Source of the DNA: Xiphophorus maculatus
Lineage: Eukaryota; Chordata; Actinopteri; Cyprinodontiformes; Poeciliidae
Assembly: GCF_002775205.1 (NCBI RefSeq)
Contig: NC_036454.1
Coordinates: 1,846,382 to 1,910,381 of the forward strand
Direction: 5' to 3'
Length of the DNA stretch: 64,000 nt
Position numbers and translations under genes: made by a program. The notes under the pieces are model-generated. The model worked only from the letters and a program-made list of their open reading frames with translations, had not been told where the DNA came from and did not search any database. Below, one piece after another: positions 55,135 through 64,000 of this stretch. Numbering within the stretch: the stretch's first letter is position 1; every line of letters starts with the position of its first letter.

Positions 55135-56520
55135 AGCCATCTGTTCACCCTGAGGAGGCCTGGCTCTCAGTGAATATCTCTATGCAGATGCTGTGATCTG
55201 CTGAGGACCTGGATCCAGGATGTTCTGACATCAGTGAGACTGGGTCAACTTTACCAGAACTCCCTGGCAGACTACCAAAACACTTTGTCCCTGCAACAGT
55301 AATCAGATTACTAACCAGAATCTCCTGAAGTCCTTCCAAGAGGCAGGTCCAGCAGCACAGAAATGGCGACTCTGATGAAGATCATCACATCTCAGTTCAG
55401 TCAACATTTCTGCTGCACTGTAATGGAATATTGTTTGGTTTTCATATGGAGTCATTTGTATTTATTTATTATACATGTTTTTAATCTGACTATTCAGCAT
55501 CAGTTCAGTTAATCTGAATCATCTGGATTATAGTTATTTTACTGGTCAGATTATACTGTAGCTGTGGGAACCGTCGGTTTCCACCAGATGGCGCCACATA
55601 CAGCAGAACTGAGGACAAGAAACAGGAAACTAAGGAAATGTTAAGATCTGAAGAATTGATTAAAGCGTTTTATGATTTATGTGTGTTAATACTTTGTTTT
55701 ATTTCATTTAGTTAGTAATGTACACAATTTTGTTTTTAAAGTCTTTAATTCGGGAAAAATACAAACATTTAAATATAATTTCATAATATTTTTAAGCCTT
55801 TTTCATCAGAATTATTGTTTTCTGTTATTCATTTTTAAAATATGAAGTGAAAGCTAAAATAATTCATTTAAATGTTATTTCTGATACTCATTTTCTGATA
55901 GGCTGAAAGTCAAAGCTAGCTTAGCTAGCAAGAACTGTGGGGATAACATAAAATGGGATTAATATTTTTAAAAAATCATATTTTATACTCATAAAATATT
56001 ATATTTTATATTATTTTCGATTAATATAAAATATTTCATATTTTATATTAATCAAGAGGGATGGAAAAAAATGATCTGGCAATAAAGTCATAATAAATTT
56101 TCTGATGGCAATAATTTTCCACTGCACCCGTCAACTTTAATCAGGTGGTATGAGTTAGTGTTTATGCTAAATAAATGTAATAATTATTGAAGAGTGAATG
56201 AAAAGCATTCTGAAAGTTGATGTTTCTTTGTGCATTTTGCAGCATTTCTGTGGGTTTGCTAAAAGGGTCCGGTGTCTCCCAGAGCAAAACCTCGGAAAGA
56301 ACCAAAATATTCCTGCAGTATTTATTATTTCTAAAGAGTCTAAGTGAGTAAAACGTTTGAGTAAAAGTGGATCGATGTTTTCTGGTTGCTCCGGAGGGAA
56401 GACAGAAGCAGAAACATCATTAAATAGTGGGAGCCGATTTTTGAACCTCATGTTTTTAAAGATGATGTGATTTATCTGTAAAAAATGTTTCCATAAAATA
56501 TTAAAAATGATCCAACTGCT
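55135..56520. other. AT-rich non-coding DNA
   Basis: One CTCF-like CCACCAGATGGCGCC lies at 55581-55595. No gene recognised; a long minus-strand open frame here is a chance frame. Confidence 0.4.
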
Positions 56521-56526
56521 GAATCC

Positions 56527-56574
56527 TCCAGAGGGCCGTAAGTGGCCCCCGGGCCGCACTTTGGACATCCCTGA
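56527..56574 (-). mobile_element. hAT-type transposon end
   Basis: On the minus strand CAGGGATGTCCAAAGTGCGG, then CCCGGGGGCCACTTACGG, is the familiar terminal inverted repeat of hAT/Charlie-like elements. The opposite end was not found. Confidence 0.6.
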
Positions 56575-57179
56575 CCTCCAACCATGAAGTGTCTGAAGAA
56601 AGTTTCTGTCTGACTGTAAAACATCCACTGAACGGTCGGGTTCTGGTTCTGGTTCTGCAGGAAACGGACCCGTCCGTTGATTCCTCTGTGTGTGTGAGGA
56701 GCGCTGGGCCTCGGTGTCATGTGACACACACTCACATGCAGCAAAACACTGGTAAAAATAGCTTGGTGGGTCACACACACACACACACACTCCGGGTCGG
56801 TAAACAGGACGGACGGCGCTGAGTCTCAGGTAGGAACCAGAGGACGGGTTCTGGGTCGGAACCAGAACTACGACCCGATCTGATCTTTTGTTGGATCTTC
56901 TGATTTTTATCAGTTTGTAGATTTTAAAAAACAAAAAGTTTCTTGTGAAAACAGCTAAAATTAGCAGCAAGTTATTATTGATGAGCAGAACGAAGATTTA
57001 GCATAAAATCTGTCAAACAGATCAAATATGTTTGTTAAAACTGAACATTTCAGCTGAAATGATTTTAAATTATAATAATTAAAAAGATGAAATTCTACAA
57101 GAGTTCAGTGATTTAAAATGCGTTTATCCCACATGGCATAATTGTGTTGATATATGTTGTGTTTTTATTGATATTACTA

Positions 57180-57375
57180 ACATTAAGTTGTCTGGGACAG
57201 AAAGGGCCTTTCCATCTGGCCCAGATGCCTCAATGAATGACGGGCCCCCAGGGGCCCCGGTCTGGTTTCCAGAGGTGAAACGGTTTATGGGCCGTCGATG
57301 TGTCCTCAACTGGTCCACACCTGGCCCGGTTCTGGACACATGGGCCACATCTGGCCCAGACCAGGTTTGCTATGT
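57180..57375. repeat. TGGCCCAGA-rich repeat
   Basis: CATCTGGCCCAGATG, GGCCCCCAGGGGCCCC and CACATCTGGCCCAGACC recur. It resembles a dispersed fish repeat, with class unknown. Confidence 0.4.
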
Positions 57376-58266
57376 GGGATCAGTTAATTGTTTTAATCTC
57401 CAGATGTTTTCAGATGTTTTGTTCCGTTTACATTTTAATATTCATCATTTCAGAGGAGATGGAATCAGCCTTTAAAACGATTCTGTGTTGCTGAAGCGTT
57501 TCTACCTGTACAGTTCATTACAGCACATTTATGTTTTAATTATTAAAAAATAAAGATTAAAGAGAAGAAAAATGCCAACATAAAACAAGAATCTGTCGTC
57601 CACTAAACTGTTTAAAACTAAAACATGTTTTAGACGGATCTGCATCGTTATTACAAGCTGCTGTCAGTAAAACCAGATATTAATAAATCCTTTGGTTCTT
57701 CTGTGTTCTGCTTTTAGATCCAAAAATAATTTAAATATTCCTTAAAGTTCCTCCAACAAGCAGACTGGAAAATATTCTGGATCTGAACTGTTTCCGTTTT
57801 TTATTTGTACTTTTAACCAGATATGTTCGAGCTTTAATTTGAAGTTATTTCATTTTTTGTTATTTTATTAGTTTGTTTAATCGGAGCTAAATTCACACTG
57901 AAAGGTTTCCTCAGCCCCATTCTTCCATCCCGCAGGCAGAACGTTACAAACTTCTGGGTTAAATTGCAGGAGTTACAGTCAAATGTAGATAATCTGGGTT
58001 TAATCCATGATAATCTGGGTTTAAACAGTTTTCAAATCTGTAAAACTATTTCAGGGTAAAAATTCTGACAAAAACTGGATATTTTGTTTCTCATCAAACC
58101 TTTAATTTCCAGTTTAAGTTTTAATTTAATCCTTATGTAAAACACTTTGTAGCCTCTGGGTGGCGCTGCAGCACTGAGAGGCCAACAGGCTCTGAAATTA
58201 GAACAAACGTTCATAATAACTCAGTAAATTTTTGTGCGTTTTTCTGGTCCAAACCCAGCAGAACCG
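57376..58266. other. AT-rich DNA upstream of lrrc2
   Basis: Presumed promoter or 5' intron. The first coding exon begins nine bases or fewer after a CCCAGCAG acceptor, so a non-coding first exon probably lies here. Confidence 0.4.
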
Positions 58267-61200
58267 ATGGGTCCGAACAGGAAGCTCGACGTTCCGGTGT
58301 ACGATCTGTCTGCGGTCCGAGGAATCTGGGAGGTCCGAGTGAAGAAGTACAGAACCAGGCAGAAGAAGGAGCAGGAGAGGGTGGAGAACAGCGCCCTCGC
58401 CAGGTCAGTTTCATCCATCGTCAGAGCGGCGCTGATGTTCATAGTCTGGCCTGAACGGGGCGGTGCTGCTGTTCATAGTCTGGCCTGAAGGGGGCGGTGC
58501 TGCTGTTCATAGTCTGGCCTGAAGGGGGCGGTGCTGCTGTGACATCAATTTACAGCTTCAATCTCAAAACAAGAAGTTAGATTCACTTCAGAGTTTTAGG
58601 TCTAAATACGACATTCCTGGTTTTCCAACAGCTAAACATTCCAGAAACAGCTGGAAGAGACGCACATATGACAGGAAATGACCTAATTAATGACATCAGC
58701 AGTTTGTGTACTCTGACCAACAGCAGCATCCAGTCAATGGATCTATTCACTGAGGCTGACTCACACACAGCTGACTGGTGATGGAGGAACCCAGTGAGAG
58801 CAGAAGCTGCTTTTAGCCACATGAACACTGTCAGGTATTTATAGCAGCAGGTCGGAGCGTAGAGCAGAAAGGTCAAACATCCGGACAGCAACCCAAACAA
58901 CCAGCTGGCTGCAACCCGGCAGAAATGTCCTGCTGCTGTTCGCTCATTAACACCTGGGAACTGTCCTTCATGGCGTCTGCGGCGTACTGACCGTTTCCTG
59001 TCTGCTGCAGGATCGATCAGCAGTGGCAGTACCGCATCTACTGCAAGAGCATGAAGGCCAAAGAGCTGCAGCAGCTGCACCACTACCTGGAGAGATCGCT
59101 GCTGACGGAGCCACCGCCGTACGGAGGACACCTGGACCGGAATACAGGTACAACCAGAACACAGGTACAACCGGAACACTGGTACAACCGGAACACTGGT
59201 ACAACCGGAACACTGGTACAACCGGAACACAGGTACAACCGGAACACTGGTACAACCGGAACACTGGTACAACCGGAACACTGGTACTGAGTTTAATCTG
59301 TGGAGATTTTATCTTTGATCTTTTGGAAGAAACCCAAATTTGAACCATTATTCTGGTTGTTTCCATGGAAACGTGAGTTTTCTGTGATTTCATCAGGGAG
59401 TTAATAATTATGACCTTTCATGTAGCCGAGTATCATCAGCATAACATTTACTCCATGCTTCCATTACACCAACTGGAAGCTGATAGTAAAGGGAAATGGA
59501 CCGAGCTCAGAACCCTGTGGTGTAGGATTAGGCGCAAACAGCAACAACGGTTCTGGTATTGAGTAGTTTTGGTTCTGATGGACCCGACCTGCTCCCAGAG
59601 GAAGCATGGAGGAACTTGGAGACTTTTTGTCTAGAGATCGGAGGACATCATGGCGTCTCTTGGTCCCTCAGCGTGGCAGCTGCCACTTCTCTAAAACATT
59701 TCTCATTATTCAGCAAACAGAAATCATGTTGCTCCCAAATGGCTTTAGGAAACTTTTAGTCTGATCTTCAGTCAGACATTCAGGAAAAGTGTTTCTCTCC
59801 CTGTTAGACGTCCAGCAGGAGGATCCAAGAGTCCAGCAGGACGAGGATCATCCGGATCGGAAGGATCTGATCTTCCGGCTGGAAGGAGATCGCTGGCTGG
59901 TGAGTTCCCACATTCCCAGGGTTAGGGAACCCGCTCTGTGATGTTTGAGGGAACCGTTCTGCAGGACTTTCCCCGGGAGCTGCAGTGGACCACCTACCTG
60001 CAGGAGTGGCACGTCAGACGGACTCGGATCCGCCAGCTGCCCGACTTCCTGGCTCTGTTCACGCAACTCACCGTCCTCGAGATTCCCAGAAACCTCATCG
60101 CGGATCTGCCGCCTCAGATCGGTGAGCAGAACCGGGCCAGAATCTGACCCGACTTCTACAAGGCTTCATCGTCCGTTTGCTCCTCATCAGCAGGACGGTC
60201 AGTCGTTTCCACCTAAACTCTGTCTCCACTTCCTGTTTCCTGCTTCCTGTCTCCGCCTCCTTCAGGGAAGCTGGCGGCGCTCCGCAGGCTGAACGTCAGC
60301 TACAACCGCCTGTCCAGAGTTCCTCCGGAGCTCGGAGACTGTGAGAAGCTGGAGCGTCTGGAACTGGCCGGAAACCTGAGCCTGAGCGAACTGCCCTTTG
60401 AGGTGAGGCCGCGGGTCTCTGGACCGGGTTGGAACCGGGTCGGAACCGTCCCTCATGGTGTTTTCTGCCTGCAGCTCAGCAGCCTGAAGCAGCTGGTCCA
60501 CCTGGACATCTCGGAGAACCGGTTCGCCTCCATCCCCATCTGCGCCCTGAGGATGCGTCGCCTGCAGCTGCTGGACCTCAGCAACAACCAGCTGAGCGAC
60601 CTGCCACAGGACATGGACAGGTAGCTGCTGCTGGCGCCGCCTTCTGGGACTGGGACCGGTTCTTATGGGTTAATAACAGCCAAGCTGTTTGCTTAATGGA
60701 GCATTACCAAACTCTGCCACTTACTGGTAAGACGTGAGGACCAAATGTCGCCCAAACCCCAAAAACCCGTTTTATCCAGTCAGATTCCAGCGTCTTAAAA
60801 ACAGAACATAGCCTGGTAGCCTTCACAAGCGGGGGGTATCGCTAGCAAAAAACCCTGAAGTACGAATCATAAATATTAGATCCACGAATGCTAAAGCGAC
60901 ACACCTACATGGTATTTAGCAGAAGCTAATGCTAAAGCGACACACCTACATGGTATTTAGCAGAAGCTAATGCTAAAGCTATACACCTACATGGTATTTA
61001 GCAGAAGCTAATGCTAAAGCGACACACCTACATGGTATTTAGCAGAAGCTAATGCTAAAGCTATACACCTACATGGTATTTAGCAGAAGCTAATGCTAAA
61101 GCACCAACTAAAACATTAGGTTTGCTAATTCTAAACCTACAGTATTTGGTGGAAGCTAATGCTAAAGCTCTAAGTTCAATTCAAATTATATCTGCAGTTG

Positions 61201-62503
61201 AAACACTTGAACCCTCAAACAGCAATTTAATTTTTATACTATAATTTAAGTCTTCTGTAACGACCTTAGATGTAGATTTATGATTCTGTTTTTCTCTACT
61301 GTCAGCTTTATTTTGTTTCTCTATGTTTCTTGTCTGCACTAATCAGTCCGAACTGCACTGTGGCACACTTGCTGTAAATATATTTACATATACGTATCTG
61401 CATTTTTTTAAAATCTTTGCAAGGACTGCTCTTAGGTTGCTTTTATATTAACAGCATTTCATATTTTTACAATTTATAGCATTTTATATTTTATTTTTAT
61501 TTTATCTACAACTACTACTCAGTGGTTGTTATTGTGTCTCTATGCTGTAACTGCAAAGTAATTTCCCTGCTGGGATGAACAAAGTACTTCTATTCTATTC
61601 TATTTTAAATAAAATTGCTGGAAAAATGAGAAAACATGAGGAGAGGAAATGGAACTGCTGCGTAAAGACTTCAGCTACTTCAAAATAAGAGCATGAATAT
61701 ACATGCTAACTGCTGAAAGTTTACTAAACAGCTGAGTAAATTAGCCTTTTAAAATGTATCCAGAAAAAGGAACTAAGGTGAAGCTAGGTGGGCTAAATGT
61801 TAGCAAATGTGCTAAACAAACGATTAGCTCCACTATTAGCAGAACCGTTGTTTATGTGTCTTGTTGGGTTAGTGGGGTGTCCTTTCTTTTTCCCGTTGGG
61901 TGAGTGGGGTGTCCTTTCTTTTTCCCGTTGGGTGAGTGGGGTGTCCTTTCTTTTTCCCGTTGGGTTAGTGGGTGTCCTTTCTTTCTGTGACCAGGCTGCA
62001 GGAGCTCTCCACCCTCTACGTCCATAAGAACAGCCTGTCGTACCTCCCAGTTTGTCTCACCAACATCTCCAGTCTGAAGATGGTGGTTGCCAGTGGCGAC
62101 GCGCTGACCTGCGTCCCGACCAAACTCTGCAACGACCCGGAGATCAAGTAAGATCCCAGCAGGTTGGCGAATCCGTGAACCATCGGACCGACCGGCGCCT
62201 CTGTCCCGCTGCAGGTTCATCCGTCTCTATGACAACCCCGAGAAGAGGAGGAAGAAGGAAGAACAGGAGAAGACGACGAATGAGAAGAGGAGGAGGTGGA
62301 GGGAGCAGGAGGTGAAGGACGGCAGTGAGAAGGAGTTCATGGAGGCGTACATCAGCACGCTGAAGGACAGAGGTCAGTCCAAGGTCGCCGGCAGCGCGAC
62401 CTGATGCTAACCGTTAATGCTGCTAACCGCTAGCTCTGTTTGTCCCAAATCAGACACCGTCCCCTTCTCCACCACCAAGGTCTCCATCTCATGCCTGCTG
62501 TGA
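58267..62503 (+). CDS. lrrc2: Leucine-rich repeat-containing protein 2
   Basis: Nine coding exons (58267-58403, 59011-59147, 59808-59899, 59965-60121, 60266-60402, 60475-60620, 61995-62147, 62215-62372, 62454-62503) join in phase to 388 residues (human 371). The N terminus is basic and helical ([20 protein letters not shown]), then [20 protein letters not shown]. At least six LRRs follow: [85 protein letters not shown] and [19 protein letters not shown] charged C-terminal helix ([10 protein letters not shown]) and [12 protein letters not shown] complete it. LRRC2 is enriched in heart and muscle and linked to mitochondria; its exact role is unclear. Minisatellites overlap the exon 2 donor and exon 7 acceptor. 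Confidence 0.93.
58437..58538. repeat. 34-bp tandem repeat, three copies, lrrc2 intron 1
   Basis: GTTCATAGTCTGGCCTGAAG followed by GGGGCGGTGCTGCT, three times, with one base difference in the first copy. Confidence 0.95.
59144..59287. repeat. 17-bp minisatellite starting at the lrrc2 exon 2 donor
   Basis: ACAGGTACAACCGGAAC and its ACTGGTAC variant, about 8.5 copies. The first unit contains the exon's own splice donor (ACAG/GTACAA at 59147/59148). Confidence 0.95.
60890..61102. repeat. 41-bp tandem repeat, five copies, lrrc2 intron 6
   Basis: GCTAAAGCGACACACCTACA followed by TGGTATTTAGCAGAAGCTAA and T. Units alternate between GCGACACACC and GCTATACACC. A diverged partial copy extends to about 61170. 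Confidence 0.95.
61500..61612 (+). mobile_element. L2-type LINE tail in lrrc2 intron 6
   Basis: TATGCTGTAACTGCAAAGTA, then ATTTCCCTGCTGGGATGAAC and TTCTATTCTATTCTA, the standard tail of fish L2 elements. Confidence 0.6.
61864..61993. repeat. 32-bp tandem repeat running into the lrrc2 exon 7 acceptor
   Basis: TTGGGTGAGTGGGGTGTCCT followed by TTCTTTTTCCCG, four copies. The last copy supplies the pyrimidine tract directly before the CCAG acceptor at 61991-61994. Confidence 0.92.
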
Positions 62504-62706
62504 TGGACCGGAACCAGAACCGGACCCGTTCTGCAGAGTCCAGTCGGGTCTGAACAGCTGCTGGACGTGGGTCCAGATCCTGGTTCTGATGGTTCTGGAG
62601 GTTCTGAAGTCGCCCAGAAGGTTCTGGTTTTTCTTGTTGGGTTTTATTTCAGTTTAAATTGCAGATTTTAAAACGTCTCCAAGTTTTAACAGAATCAGAA
62701 AATAAG

Positions 62707-62712
62707 AATAAA
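62707..62712 (+). terminator. Possible lrrc2 polyadenylation signal
   Basis: AATAAA about 204 bases past the stop; another occurs at 62761-62766. Confidence 0.45.
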
Positions 62713-62959
62713 ATCATAAAATCATAAACAGCAGCAAAACATCAGAACCTAAACAATGAGAATAAAATGTTTCATTTGTGTTTTATGAAAAGTTTATTCT
62801 CTTATTACCACTTAATTATCATAATATTGAACTTTATTCTTTGTTTCATTGCGACTCATTTTAGGACTTTTTTCTTGTTAATTTTTTAATCTTAATACAT
62901 CGTTGTGCAAATCAGATTAAAGCAAACGTGTAAAAATTAATCCCCCATTTATTGGGGGC

Positions 62960-63150
62960 TACGTGGTGTGGTGGCGTAGCGGTTAGCGCGACCCGTAATT
63001 GGAGGCCTTCAGTCCTCGACGCGGCCGTCGCGGGTTCGACTCCCGGACCCGACGATGTTTGCCGCATGTCTTCCCCGTTTCCTGTCAGCCTGCTGTCATA
63101 TGAGGGGCACTAGAGCCACAAAATACCCTGGAGGGGTAAAACAAAAAAAA
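62960..63150 (+). mobile_element. tRNA-derived SINE, same family as at 22.9 kb
   Basis: A box TGGCGTAGCGG and B box GGTTCGACTCC, then TTTGCCGCATGTCTTCC, GAGCCACAAAATACCC, TGGAGGGGTAAAAC and an A run. A CCCCCATTTATTGGGGG hairpin stands just in front of it. No target duplication is obvious. Confidence 0.88.
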
Positions 63151-64000
63151 AATGTACAGATTGTCTGCATGTTAAAATGTGTCAAAATTAAATCAAAGCC
63201 ATAATTTTCCACAGAATCAATAAGGATTTAAATTTCAGTAAATATTCTCAGTGACACATATGTAATATTTTAATAGAAATTATTTTATATGAATCATTCC
63301 TGCCAGGATTCATTTCTTTTTTGTAAATATGCCTGCAGTTAGAATTTTTTTATTATTTTCATTTAAAAACAGATGAAAATGGCAAATTGAATAAAAAACT
63401 CACTTATATAAAGTTTACAGAAAACTAATTCTCAATATTCCTCTGGAATAATTTCCATTTCAAAATAATTTTGTGTTCCTGAATAGTTTTAAAATTGTAG
63501 AAAATAAAAACATTAGTTTTCTCTCCAGGGCTGACCTTTGACCTCCTCAGGCTGATGGTTTGTGTGTTTTGTTTGCTTTGAAAAGTTTAAATCTGTAGGC
63601 TGAGTTTGAAGTTGTGACCAAACATAAAAATCTAAATTACAGAAATATTTTATACATTTAATTAATTGAAATGTTTTAACACATCAACATGATTTTAGTT
63701 TTTATGATATAAAATGTTTGTTCTGATTTTATTCCAACATGATTTTAGATTCCAGGAAATGTTTCTGTTTTGTTTTTCTGAACCTTCTGGACTTCCTGTA
63801 GTTTCACTTTGTAGTTTTTATGATTTTCAGAAGCTTTAATAAAATCTGGTGATTAATATTCAACTACTGCAGTGTGACTGACTTCACTTTGAATTAAACT
63901 ACAAACAGCAGACAAAATGACACTAAAAACTATTTTAGTGTCATTTTTAATATTTCCACAAAATAAAATAAAAGTTAATTTGTTGTTAATTTGTTGCTGT
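63151..64000. other. AT-rich intergenic DNA
   Basis: No gene, repeat body or RNA recognised. Confidence 0.4.

Noticed and set aside
56167-56970. 267-residue open frame on the minus strand
   Set aside because: It runs through a CA microsatellite and an hAT terminal repeat, has no domain pattern and no gene-like codon use; a chance frame.
58583-59281. 232-residue minus-strand frame with [17 protein letters not shown]-like repeats
   Set aside because: Comes from reading the 17-bp minisatellite backwards; lrrc2 exon 2 explains the rest on the plus strand.

Overview
The window is nuclear DNA of a bony fish (teleost). It has short intron-split genes with GT/AG boundaries, vertebrate orthologues, and a dense mix of fish-type transposons (L2-, L1/Tx1-, RTE/Rex3- and R4/Dong-like LINEs, tRNA-derived SINEs, piggyBac, hAT and Copia remnants, foldback elements). 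It also has very many microsatellites and minisatellites. The constant CAGAACC/GGTTCTG wording of the non-coding DNA and the Rex3 copy suggest a percomorph, perhaps a cyprinodontiform (killifish/live-bearer group). That last step is inference.

Layout. 1-7.9 kb: an inverted L2-type LINE, then the first two exons of a minus-strand secreted or membrane protein with an ADAM-prodomain look, whose remaining exons lie left of the window, with a LINE tail inside its intron. 7.9-16.5 kb: gene-poor and full of repeats (a long GATA array, L2 tails, a Copia remnant, a piggyBac/L2 composite, an L1-type remnant), with one unassigned acidic reading frame at 9 kb. 16.6-24.2 kb: ercc6l (PICH), minus strand, four exons. 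24.4-27.6 kb: an RLE-type LINE end lodged in a TA array, then a Tx1/L1-like LINE with intact target-site duplication that is itself split by a 1.19-kb solo LTR. 27.8-28.8 kb: a three-exon gene for an unrecognised 116-residue helical protein. 29.4-30.8 kb: a 1.37-kb foldback element with a clean 6-bp target duplication. 31.4-31.7 kb: sdhaf1, minus strand. 33.4-34.9 kb: a second element with long terminal inverted repeats. 35.3-37.0 kb: nudt18, plus strand, six coding exons. 38.5-46.2 kb: a FAM240-type gene, minus strand, with a Rex3 copy and a GC-rich island in or near its introns. 47.7-57 kb: mostly non-coding, with a second inverted copy of the piggyBac/L2 composite and a possible two-exon secreted-peptide gene at 52.6-53.3 kb. 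58.3-62.5 kb: lrrc2, plus strand, nine coding exons, with minisatellites at two of its splice sites. 62.5-64 kb: AT-rich DNA with a SINE.

The genes do not form one pathway. ercc6l acts on ultrafine anaphase bridges, sdhaf1 in mitochondrial complex II assembly, nudt18 in clean-up of oxidised nucleotides, and lrrc2 is a leucine-rich-repeat protein. I recall FAM240A lying near LRRC2 on human 3p21.31, so the right half may be an ancient neighbourhood. No RNA genes other than tRNA-derived SINEs, no CRISPR and no prokaryotic features were seen. All exon boundaries were read by eye from splice consensus and phase.
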